Assembly (NCBI GenBank): GCA_006503475.1
Contig: RSEH01000105.1
Coordinates: 86,165 to 150,164 of the forward strand
Length of the DNA stretch: 64,000 bases
From: Stentor roeselii
Taxonomy: Eukaryota > Ciliophora > Heterotrichea > Heterotrichida > Stentoridae
Reading direction: 5' to 3'
In this document: positions 16,600 through 24,913 of the stretch, in pieces
Layout of the letters: every line of letters starts with the position of its first letter
How positions within the stretch are numbered: position 1 is the stretch's first letter
The notes under the pieces: model-generated
The model's input: the letters and a program-made list of their open reading frames with translations, nothing else
What the model was told of the DNA's origin: nothing
The model's database searches: none
Translations under genes and position numbers: made by a program

Positions 16600-19593
16600 A
16601 TGGAAGATTTCAAAAAGGCCAGGGAAGACTCGGAAAGCTGCTACTCGGATAATGACCTCACTGGCCAGATGAGGGAAAAAATAAGGAATCAGGCACAGAG
16701 GTTGAGGACTCTTGAACAGTATCGAGTGCTTTGTGAGCACAGGCTACAGGAACTTGCACCCGGACATCCTTTGCCTGTCAGGCAGGAACATTTAGGAGAT
16801 AATAATACTGCACCGGCTGAACTTCAACAGGCTAAACAAAAAATTGCGCGACTTGAATCTTTACTTAGTGATAAGTCACCAAAAACTTCAGAGGGACATG
16901 ATGATGATTTTATGGAATTAATGGAAAAATATAACTCTTTGGTTAAGGATAAGAATGACTTGGAGGAAAGTTTGAGAGCGGAAATGCTTACTTGTGAGGA
17001 ACAGAGAACTTATATTGAGGTGCTTAAACAGGCTATTGAAGCGAAAACGGAACATTCTGCCCCTCAGTTAAAGCCAGAACCTTCAAAAGAAAAAGAAAAA
17101 GAACAAAAAAAGAACCCTCCAAAAGCACCAGAAGAAAATCGACGAGAACAAACAAAGCTAAAAAACACTCTTCTTGACTACGAAAGCCAAATCAAACGTT
17201 TCCAAGGAATTCTCAAAAACAAAGAAGCAGAAATCATGAACTTACTCGATGAAAAAAAGCAACTCGAAGGTCACCTAACCCAAGCAGCAGAAGCCCTTCA
17301 AATCGCTGAAGAAGAAGTAGACAAACTAGAAGAAGAGAAAACAAATCTCTTGGAATACGTTGACGAGCATTCATTTAAAGAACAAGAAATGGAAAAAGAA
17401 CTGAATGAGGTCAGTCGGTACTTTGAAGCCATGAAAGTCGAGTTTGAAAAAACTAAGATAAAACTAGAAGAAGAAAGCAAAATCAAGAAACAAATCGAAA
17501 TCAAGTCAGAAGTCTTTCAGGAAGAAATTTATAAAGCTAATCAAATGGTCAAGGAACTTCAGAGTCTTCTGCAAAATTATAAAAGTGGAACAGATGATAA
17601 AGAAAATCATATTAAAAGACTTAAAGAAGATAAACTTGCTCTTGAGATAAAATTTGAAAGTCTTCAGTCAACTTCTGACCAGTTAGAAGAAACCTTAAAA
17701 GAAACCCAGCTAGAGCTAGACGACATCCAAAGACAATTCGAAAGCTACAAAAAATCAGAAAGCGACAAAACATCCGACACATCACGTTTAAAGCTAGAAG
17801 TCCAATCATTAAAATCAGATAACGAGTCACTAAAAGATCAAGTCCTCGACTTAAAACGTCATCTAGAAGACAGTAAAAAAGACCACGAAGAACTAGAAAG
17901 AATGCGAGAAATGGACATTCAGCAAATCCAAGACTTCAAACAAAACCTTTCAAAATTCAAATCCCGTTGCGAGTCTCTCGAAGAGTCTCAAAAACAATCA
18001 GTCGAACTTGAGCAATTCCGATTATTAGACGAGCAGAAATTAAACCAACTTCAAGAAGATTTCAACTATTTACAAGAAGTTTACCGTGAAACCCAACAAC
18101 GAGAACTGATCCAATCAGAAGCTTTAAACGATTTACGCAAGCACAACACTGAACTTTCAAGAGAACTCGAAAGTCTTTATAAAGAAAATGAAAGTCTCGC
18201 TGTTGACCTCACGAAAAAAACTCAAGAAGCTCAGAATTTGTTGAATAAACTTGAAAATGTGACTCAGCTTTGTGAGTCTTTGGAAAGTGATAAGAAAGTC
18301 CTTGAAATGCAACTCAGAGGAGAGAAAAATTCGGTTAAATCGTTTAAAGAACAGGTTTTTTCTGATAGAAGCAAAATTGAAGACTATTCAAGGCAACTTT
18401 CTGCAATTCAGGAAAATTATGAAAGAAGTTTAAGGAAAATTAAAAATTTGGAAGAGGAAATTTCTGGACTTAAAGTAAAGATTAAGGCGAAGGAAAGGGA
18501 AAATGATGAAGAAAAGTTTAAATTTAAAAAAGCTTTAGATGAATCTGCACATGTTAGTGAAAGGCTGAGTGAAAGTTTAAAGGAATGTGATAAGATGCAA
18601 AATGAAATTGTTGAATGTTGTAAACTTGTGGCTGGATTTGCTGGGAAGTATACGGTTAATGCTCATGACTTTAGATCTCATATTTCTCAGGGGTATAAAG
18701 AATTTTTGCTGCTTTGGAAGGATAAAATTAGCTCGAGTCCTAAAATTTTGAATTCTTGGGTTCAAAGTACCATTGAAGAAATAGAGAACCTGGCAAAGTT
18801 GATTCACGAAGGTCAAAAAGAGATATCCTCTCAAATCTCCGAAGTAAAAAAACTAAACCAAAGACTAGAAGGATTCAACTCGGAAGACCAAGGCCAAAAG
18901 CAAGAACAAATGCGTTTAAAGCACCTCCTCGACCAATCAACAAAGCGTCACGAGGCCTACGTCGAAACCAGTGAAAAAGAAATAAATTCCCTTCGTAACG
19001 AGGCAGTCTCTTCAAAGCGCGAATTAACCTACGCAATGAGCGAGTTAACATCCTTAAAAGACTTAATAAAAGACCTTCAAACCGAGAACTACGAATTAAA
19101 AGTTTCATCAGAAATCTCAAGATCAACAATCAGGACCCACGAAGACCGAGTAAATCTTCTAAAAACCGAAAAAGTCCAACTAGAGTCCCTCATGTCACAG
19201 ATCCAAAGAACACTAGGTTCAAGTGAAATTTCTAAAATTTACAACGAAATCTCTCGCATTAGAGGCGAGTTAGAAATAGTTGAAAGAGAAAAAATCAACT
19301 TAGACTGCCAACTTCTTAAATTCGATTCAGATCCAAGATCAAGAGATTCTGATAACTTTCGAGAACTTTCACAAAAAATGGTTCAATGCGAGAGGCAGAT
19401 AAGAAACTTCAGGAAATCGATGCAAATGCTGCAAGATGATGCGAATAAAGAAGAAATGGTTCAAAAGTTGAGAACTGTTGATCAGAAGTCCTCCAAGTCA
19501 AAACTTGGAAATACTTCAGGACCGCAAAGTTTGAACCTTTTAAGAAACTCTGATACTCCGACAGTACTTCGACAGAAGTCGTCGTTTAGTTAA
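16600..19593 (+). CDS. Large coiled-coil protein, 997 aa (centrosomal/basal-body-like)
   Basis: Almost the whole protein, residues ~15-930, is predicted by eye to be coiled coil (Glu/Lys/Leu/Gln heptads), interrupted around 690-740 (VAGFAGKYTVNAHDFRSHIS) by a more globular patch with Trp residues. The conserved-looking N-terminal block LEQYRVLCEHRLQELAPGHP (38-57), followed by LPV, resembles short motifs in centrosomal/ciliary coiled-coil proteins, but I cannot assign a family. It is directly downstream of another coiled-coil gene with a 1-nt gap. The C-terminal 60 residues are polar and unstructured. Confidence 0.82.
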   Translation: MEDFKKAREDSESCYSDNDLTGQMREKIRNQAQRLRTLEQYRVLCEHRLQELAPGHPLPVRQEHLGDNNTAPAELQQAKQKIARLESLLSDKSPKTSEGHDDDFMELMEKYNSLVKDKNDLEESLRAEMLTCEEQRTYIEVLKQAIEAKTEHSAPQLKPEPSKEKEKEQKKNPPKAPEENRREQTKLKNTLLDYESQIKRFQGILKNKEAEIMNLLDEKKQLEGHLTQAAEALQIAEEEVDKLEEEKTNLLEYVDEHSFKEQEMEKELNEVSRYFEAMKVEFEKTKIKLEEESKIKKQIEIKSEVFQEEIYKANQMVKELQSLLQNYKSGTDDKENHIKRLKEDKLALEIKFESLQSTSDQLEETLKETQLELDDIQRQFESYKKSESDKTSDTSRLKLEVQSLKSDNESLKDQVLDLKRHLEDSKKDHEELERMREMDIQQIQDFKQNLSKFKSRCESLEESQKQSVELEQFRLLDEQKLNQLQEDFNYLQEVYRETQQRELIQSEALNDLRKHNTELSRELESLYKENESLAVDLTKKTQEAQNLLNKLENVTQLCESLESDKKVLEMQLRGEKNSVKSFKEQVFSDRSKIEDYSRQLSAIQENYERSLRKIKNLEEEISGLKVKIKAKERENDEEKFKFKKALDESAHVSERLSESLKECDKMQNEIVECCKLVAGFAGKYTVNAHDFRSHISQGYKEFLLLWKDKISSSPKILNSWVQSTIEEIENLAKLIHEGQKEISSQISEVKKLNQRLEGFNSEDQGQKQEQMRLKHLLDQSTKRHEAYVETSEKEINSLRNEAVSSKRELTYAMSELTSLKDLIKDLQTENYELKVSSEISRSTIRTHEDRVNLLKTEKVQLESLMSQIQRTLGSSEISKIYNEISRIRGELEIVEREKINLDCQLLKFDSDPRSRDSDNFRELSQKMVQCERQIRNFRKSMQMLQDDANKEEMVQKLRTVDQKSSKSKLGNTSGPQSLNLLRNSDTPTVLRQKSSFS

Positions 19594-19616
19594 TATTTAA
19601 TACTAATAATTGAAAA

Positions 19617-19817
19617 ATGGGCTGCGGGATGAGAAAAGAGTCGAAGAGTCAGTCAGTCGTCAGCGAAAATAATGGGAAAAGCTTGGAGAATCCCTTGAGA
19701 TTGAAACAGTATTCGTTGTTTACTGTTAAGGAAGAAGTGAGTGACTTGGAACAAAGCCGCATTCCTTCTAAGAGAGTCTCGGCCTTCACAGGCACGGAAG
19801 AAGATAAAGCCATTTAA
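19617..19817 (+). CDS. Small N-terminally lipid-modified protein (MGC start), 66 aa
   Basis: The protein begins MGCGMRKESKSQS. Gly2 with a Ser/Lys-rich context fits N-myristoylation and Cys3 a palmitoylation site, so it is probably membrane-anchored. No other domain. It begins 23 nt after the coiled-coil gene, and its stop codon is 2 nt from the stop of the convergent gene. It is short, so coding status rests on the MGC start, the basic/polar pattern and its tight packing between two real genes. Confidence 0.55.
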   Translation: MGCGMRKESKSQSVVSENNGKSLENPLRLKQYSLFTVKEEVSDLEQSRIPSKRVSAFTGTEEDKAI

Positions 19818-19819
19818 TG

Positions 19820-21097
19820 TTAACTACTTAGCCATTCTAAGGCTTTTTCGAATGTAAAACGATGTTTCTCGCTTCGCAAAAGTATTCCAATCAGCACTGC
19901 TCGAAGAGGAGTTTCGGGTAATCTCATCACTAATTCTTCAGCATCTTTTCTTTTGGCTTCTTTGTATAACTCTGAAGTGTCTGCTAACGTCGCTATTTGA
20001 AGCACTACCAGTCCTAGTGAAAAAATGTTGTGCATTTCTGGAAGGATCTCAGCTTTAAGAGATGTTGAATGATGTTCTAGATTTGGTGATAGGTATGTCG
20101 TTTCTGTTAATATTGAGTCTAGGTTTATTTGATGTGGGTACCATATTTTGTAGTTTGATTGACTGGTCATATGTAAAACATTAGGTGTAAACTGTAAAAA
20201 TCGATTATCATCTTTAAAGACCCTTAGCAGATCTCTTAAAATTTCTACAATAAAAGAAGTATCATATAAGCAATCTTCAAATTTTCTTGTATGAATTTCA
20301 TTCCAGATGGTATGTGTCCATAATTCAGTAATTACTATTTGTTTTCCTTTATCCCTATACCTGGTGTAAATCTTTAACATTTTGTTTGGGTGATTTTTCA
20401 TGGCTTCTTCGTGATTTGATAAATCATTTTCAACTACAGGGACGTCATTTATTCTTTTGACTGTCACATGTTCATTCCTGTAGCAGGCGTTGAAGTAAAC
20501 TGACCTGAAATCTGAATTTTGTTTGAAAAAAGCAGAAGGGTCAGATTGAATAACAGGGTTATGGTTGATTAAAATAGGTTTCGAGATCTTTCCTAGCATT
20601 GTGAAGAAATCATTAAAAGGATTTATTTCAAATCGGTTGATATGAGGAAATTCAGGGATTGGAAAAATTTCTTTAAAGTACTTTTCCATGCTATTCTTCT
20701 GAGTCTTTAAAAAGCAATCGAGATTATTCACTGAAAAATTTGTGAGACTACTTGAATTTGCCTCAAGCTGCTTGATAAGCTGCAAAATCAACTCATAATT
20801 TTCTTCTAATTCATTCAATGAAATTGTAGTTTTTTTTATCAGATTATTTAAAGTCTTGATATATTTTTTGGCAAGTTCAATAGATTCTTTAATATTACCA
20901 TTGTTGATTTTCAAGATTTTCAGCAAATAGTCATAAGTACTTTCATCTATTTTCTGACTAAGAGGATGGAGTTCATGTCCTGGATATTCAGATTTATGTA
21001 AACTACCGTGAAACTGGCAGTATTTCTCTATTCCAATATCACAAATGCACATAAAAACTGAATGACTGCTGCATTCTTTTGAAGAACATCTGATCAT
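19820..21097 (-). CDS. B-box-like zinc finger / coiled coil / degenerate protein kinase (pseudokinase)
   Basis: 425 residues. The N-terminus is Cys/His-rich (CSSKECSSHSVFMCICDIG, then YCQFHGSLHKSEYPGHELHP), a B-box-like zinc site at 4-45. Residues 55-130 are coiled coil. The C-terminal ~250 residues follow kinase topology: a region with FTPNVLHMTSQSNYKIWYP where the catalytic and DFG loops should be, TTYLSPNLEHH in the APE position, then HNIFSLGLVVLQIATLAD (subdomain IX, D..SLG) and a final helix. HRD and DFG are missing and no glycine loop is visible, so it is likely inactive. No close family recognised; the zinc-finger start resembles the gene at 42408-43940. Confidence 0.7.
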   Translation of the reverse strand: MIRCSSKECSSHSVFMCICDIGIEKYCQFHGSLHKSEYPGHELHPLSQKIDESTYDYLLKILKINNGNIKESIELAKKYIKTLNNLIKKTTISLNELEENYELILQLIKQLEANSSSLTNFSVNNLDCFLKTQKNSMEKYFKEIFPIPEFPHINRFEINPFNDFFTMLGKISKPILINHNPVIQSDPSAFFKQNSDFRSVYFNACYRNEHVTVKRINDVPVVENDLSNHEEAMKNHPNKMLKIYTRYRDKGKQIVITELWTHTIWNEIHTRKFEDCLYDTSFIVEILRDLLRVFKDDNRFLQFTPNVLHMTSQSNYKIWYPHQINLDSILTETTYLSPNLEHHSTSLKAEILPEMHNIFSLGLVVLQIATLADTSELYKEAKRKDAEELVMRLPETPLRAVLIGILLRSEKHRFTFEKALEWLSS

Positions 21098-21132
21098 TAA
21101 ATTATAAGTTCAAGTATGGAAAATTATCAAAA

Positions 21133-22158
21133 CTACACAGAAAGTCTCCTGATTTCGCAGAAAGAGTCAAGCAAGTACCAGACATCTTCATCTGGGATTT
21201 CGACTAACTTGACAGTTGGAAAATTGATTACCTGGACAGGGTCGAAGTACTCTCCATATCGGATCAACCCGTTGTTTTTCGCTGAAACCAGCCCCAAGTG
21301 AGTTTCAAGAACAAGGCCGGCTTGATTCTCTTGAGCCACAACAAGTTCAGGCTCGTTATCGACGCAAGTCAAGTTCACGCGAAAGATGCCTGAGGCGGTT
21401 TGGATGAAAACCCATCGTCCATCAATAGCGAATGAAAAGTCGAGGATATTATCTTGAAAACTGTTGAGTTGCCCTTTGAAGAACATTAAGTCATAAGCGT
21501 TTGTCATGTTATCCGCTTTCATCTTTTTATATCTTTCCAGGTTTTCTTTGAACCCGAGGGAAAAAACAGGAGACCTGAGCCTTCTGATATCCCAAAAAAG
21601 GCACTTTTCATTCTTTCCAGTTAAAAAGTAGTTCTCACTAAAAGGACTCCATTTGATGTCGCCAGTTGCTTGGAACCCTTTTTCAACAACCTCTCCAGAG
21701 ATGAAGTCTAACAAAAGAGCCTCACGAGGTCCGTTGAGCAGAACAAGTTCTTTTTCTTTTAAAGCAGGTTGAAAGTTAGTGAATTTCATCGACTCGTAGT
21801 TGGAAATGACTTTTCCTGAATTGCTGTCCCACAGGTGAACTTTTGACTGTTCAAGTGAAAAACAAAGACTTGCGTCCCAAGAGACCCATGCAGCTTTATC
21901 AACAAGGAAAAGTCCCAATTCACTGACTTTTCTAATTCCTGTGAAATCTCTTCGAAAGACTGTGAATCGATGTTTGCTGAAAGAAGGAGCGATTAAAAAC
22001 TGTTTATTTGACTCTAGATCGAGAAAAACTTGAGATCTTGGAAGATTTGTCTTGTTTTCAGTAAAAGAATAGTCTTGAAACAGTTGCTTTCTTTTGTTAA
22101 ACTGGTTAAGACCTTCATAAATCTCGGCTCCTAATCTTAGTGATTCGAGTATATCCAT
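21133..22158 (-). CDS. WD40-repeat protein, possibly CSA/ERCC8-like
   Basis: 341 residues. Repeats are divergent but visible: AAWVSWDASLCFSLEQSKVH followed by LWD, and GDIKWSPFSENYFLTGKNEK followed by CLFWDIRRLRSPVFSL. The block WSP..(9 residues)..G.N.K...WD.RR.. and the following insertion before LDFSFAIDGRWVFIQT recall ERCC8/CSA, the DDB1-bound substrate receptor of transcription-coupled repair. The match is weak: the N-terminal helix typical of CSA is only hinted at by MDILESLRLGAEIYEG. A generic WD40 scaffold is equally possible. Divergent from the RWD gene, 18 nt between ATGs; start context ATAAATGG. Confidence 0.7.
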   Translation of the reverse strand: MDILESLRLGAEIYEGLNQFNKRKQLFQDYSFTENKTNLPRSQVFLDLESNKQFLIAPSFSKHRFTVFRRDFTGIRKVSELGLFLVDKAAWVSWDASLCFSLEQSKVHLWDSNSGKVISNYESMKFTNFQPALKEKELVLLNGPREALLLDFISGEVVEKGFQATGDIKWSPFSENYFLTGKNEKCLFWDIRRLRSPVFSLGFKENLERYKKMKADNMTNAYDLMFFKGQLNSFQDNILDFSFAIDGRWVFIQTASGIFRVNLTCVDNEPELVVAQENQAGLVLETHLGLVSAKNNGLIRYGEYFDPVQVINFPTVKLVEIPDEDVWYLLDSFCEIRRLSV

Positions 22159-22176
22159 TTATCTCATAATCTCATC

Positions 22177-22677
22177 ATGAACGCTGAACAACTCGAAGAA
22201 CTTGAAGCCCTCGGGTACATTTTTAATGATTCAGAAATGCACAGAGATGCCAATTTATTTGAATTTTTAGTTAACTTTGAAAATTCCTTGAAAATCACCA
22301 TCATCTGGCCTCAATCTTATCCAGAGTGCGCTTTAATCGCCACAATTAATGATAATCGACTTTCAAGACCTGTGAAGGAAGAACTGGAAGTAAAAATCAA
22401 CCAGTTTGTAATTTTTAAATAGGCTGAAAGTCTTACTGGAACAGCAGCTACTTTTGCTGTAGTTGATTTTGTGAAGGAAAACTTGGAATCATGGAATGTC
22501 TTCGCAAGGTTCGGTGAAGATGAAGAAGAAATTGAAGAGGTTAAGGAAAATAATGAGAAAAAAACGGTTTTGAATAAGGCTCAGAAGCGTAGAATGTACA
22601 AGCATGTTAACGCGAATGGAGAAAGGCCGAGGGGTTGGAACTGGGTGGATATAATCTCGCATGTATTGAGTAAATAG
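22177..22677 (+). CDS. RWD-domain protein, RWDD4-like (two exons)
   Basis: Exon 1 is 22177-22407 and exon 2 is 22423-22677, giving 161 residues. The intron's 3' TAG is in frame, so the unspliced frame ends there. Residues 1-~105 form an RWD domain (NAEQLEELEALGYIF, then IIWPQSYPECALIATI), the fold of GCN2, RWDD1 and E2-like proteins. The C-terminus has TVLNKAQKRRMY, then GERPRGWNWVDIISHVLSK, which matches the RWDD4 tail pattern (L.KAQKR......GE..RGWNWVDV..HL). Function of RWDD4 is not well defined. Confidence 0.88.
22408..22422 (+). other. 15-nt intron (phase 0) of the RWD gene
   Basis: GTAATTTTTAAATAG, A at position 10. Removal restores a full RWDD4-like protein. Confidence 0.92.
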
Positions 22678-22694
22678 CTTAGCAAAGGTTAGTA

Positions 22695-23471
22695 ATGGAA
22701 GAGTTTTATTCAATTTATCTTAGTCTTAAAGGTGCTGAATATGTGAAGGCGAAAACTGGGTTAAACCATTCTCAGATCTTTAACTCAATCAATCAAGCTT
22801 CTTTCAATAAAATATTCTTTGACAAGGTCATCGAGTGTCTTCACTCGATGAGAGAGACTACTTCACTTGAGTTCACATCTAATTATTTTAATGTTTCTCC
22901 TGAATTTTTGAAAGTGCTTTTTGAACCTAACCAAGAAAAGGAGTTTTTAACAGAAATGACGAAAGTTCTCACCTCGAAGCACAGGACTCGCAGTCAAGAA
23001 ACATTTGTTACGGAAAATGAAATATTAAAAGAAAGTTTTGATTTTCGAAATGATTTACCTCCTCTTCAAGGAATTAACTCTTCGGTGTTCATGGTTAAGG
23101 AAAATACGAAAAATAATCAGAGAATTCAGAATGCTATTAAAAAAACTGTGGATCCTCAGAATAGGAATGATTTGAATTTAGTTCCTGTTGTCTCAGATGT
23201 TCTGGTTCTGCCTATTCAGAGTAATTATGTTTTGAATTCGCCTGGGATTCATGTGGATTCTGGAAATGTTAGAAGCAGCTCGCAAGCTGCTAGGGTTTCA
23301 AGTCAAGACAGTAGTTCTAAAAATTTGGATATATTTAAGCCTCGTGAAATACAACTTAGTGTTCCTGAAGTCAGAGTTATTAAAAAAATTATTGATTTAA
23401 GTGCAATTAAACAGCATTTATCGGAATTCGGACAAATAACAGACCCAGATTACTCATACCGAGCTAAATAA
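22695..23471 (+). CDS. Protein of unknown function, 258 aa
   Basis: Not recognised. The first ~100 residues are predominantly helical (EEFYSIYLSLKGAEYVKAKT, then FNKIFFDKVIECLHSMR) and look folded. The remainder is polar and Ser/Asn-rich, ending in a short helix (VRVIKKIIDLSAIKQHLSEF). No Cys motifs or membrane spans. It starts 17 nt after the RWD gene and is convergent with the next gene. Confidence 0.7.
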   Translation: MEEFYSIYLSLKGAEYVKAKTGLNHSQIFNSINQASFNKIFFDKVIECLHSMRETTSLEFTSNYFNVSPEFLKVLFEPNQEKEFLTEMTKVLTSKHRTRSQETFVTENEILKESFDFRNDLPPLQGINSSVFMVKENTKNNQRIQNAIKKTVDPQNRNDLNLVPVVSDVLVLPIQSNYVLNSPGIHVDSGNVRSSSQAARVSSQDSSSKNLDIFKPREIQLSVPEVRVIKKIIDLSAIKQHLSEFGQITDPDYSYRAK

Positions 23472-23528
23472 ATAATCTTAGAAATTCTACAACTAAAACC
23501 TTAATCTTCAAAAATTAATCAATATTAA

Positions 23529-24902
23529 TTACTTTAAAACAATTTCACTCTCTTTCTTATGAACTGAAATCCTTGTCCTAAACTCTTTTTCAGCTTGAGC
23601 TCTGACACTATTCATATCAACATCCTGTCTAGACCTGTTCAAAGACTCATTATCCAAAATCTTATTGAGAATCTTATGTTTTTCCTTAAGTTTCTGCAAT
23701 TTAATCCTATTCAAATTTTCTTCCTGATCTTTTTTCCTAAGTTGAATTTTCATTCCAAGATAATGAGACTTTTGCTCATAAATTTCCTTTACTTCTTTTC
23801 GAACTTTATCAATTAAAAAGTCTTTTTCTTCAAATTCCTTGACAATTTTTTCATGCCAAACATTATCATCTTTGATTTTTTTATCTTTATTATGATTCAC
23901 ACTTTTACTGAGTTTCTTCTGCTCATTAATGATTTCTGCCCTTCTTCTCTGTTTAATTTTTACATTAGATAACTCGATATCTTGATGAATTTTCACGATT
24001 TTAAAAGCATATTCTTCGTCTTGTTTATGTTGAATCTGTTCTCGCAAGGTTTTCACTCTTTCCAGCTGGTTATTTAAATGTCCTGAACTAGTTTTTTCTA
24101 TCAGGAGTTTTTTTGCCCTTGCTGCAGATTTATTGAGTTTGTCTTGGATAATCTCAAGTTTTTCTTCTATTCCATCATCTTCTTCACTCTAACTGAAATT
24201 TACTTCCGCATGTCGATGAGGAGGTGTACATGAACTAAACTGAGCCTTCAGGTGACTTTGACTGCTTTTAAACAATTTCAAAGCTTTTTCTTCATGATTT
24301 TCTAAATCTTTCTGTTTTTTTAAAAGCCTTTCCTTGATCCGTTGGTCACGAATTTCAAAGATTTTTTTATTTTTTACTTTTTTTCCTTCTCGTGTTTCCT
24401 TTTCCTTGATTTTTTGCTCGGTTTCGTTTTTCTTGGCTTCGTTTTCAGTTTTCAGTCGTTTTAAATTTTCTTCAACAATCAGCTGGTTTACGATTTTGCT
24501 TTTCATGAATCGGGCTTTATGTTCTGCAGGGTTTTCTTGACTTGAAGTGATGAGTTCGGAACTGTGAGTCGCTCGAGTGTGGTTCGGGGTTAAAGTGATT
24601 TTTTTTTGACTGGTTTTTATTGAATCGCTTTTTTGGCTTAGAAGAAATTCACAGATGATGTTGATCTTTGCTTTTCGTCTTGCTTCGAAATGGCTGAACC
24701 GCAGGTCGTTGATTTCTTTTGAAGAGGTTTTGCTTTCTAGGTCTTCGTACTTTTTTTCTCGTAGCTCGTCGAATGATATTCCGACTTCTCTGCAGGCGAA
24801 TAGGACAGCTGGATGTGAAATTTTCGCATTTGCAATAAAATTAACGTATTTTTTCATTTCTTCCTGACCTTCCAGCAGCCTTGGTCGATTTGACGACTTC
24901 AT
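23529..24902 (-). CDS. Lys/Glu-rich coiled-coil protein, 452 aa, two exons
   Basis: Exon 1 is 24902-24204 (233 codons) and exon 2 is 24188-23529. The separating intron ends in an in-frame TAG. The N-terminal ~75 residues (YVNFIANAKISHPAVLFACR, then EVGISFDELREKKYEDL) are helical and may be a small domain. The remainder is a highly charged single-helix/coiled-coil region, including ENEAKKNETEQKIKEKETRE. No family assigned; composition suits a ciliary or cytoskeletal protein. Its ATG lies 11 nt from the ATG of the divergent EF-hand gene. Confidence 0.82.
24189..24203 (-). other. 15-nt intron (phase 0) of the coiled-coil gene
   Basis: Coding-strand GTAAATTTCAGTTAG, A at position 10. Joins two frames with identical composition and no intervening stop. 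Confidence 0.9.
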
Positions 24903-24913
24903 TTATAAAGACT

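Noticed and set aside
21116-21301. 61-codon + strand frame next to the WD40 gene's 3' end
   Set aside because: It lies antisense within the WD40 coding region and shows no domain or signal.
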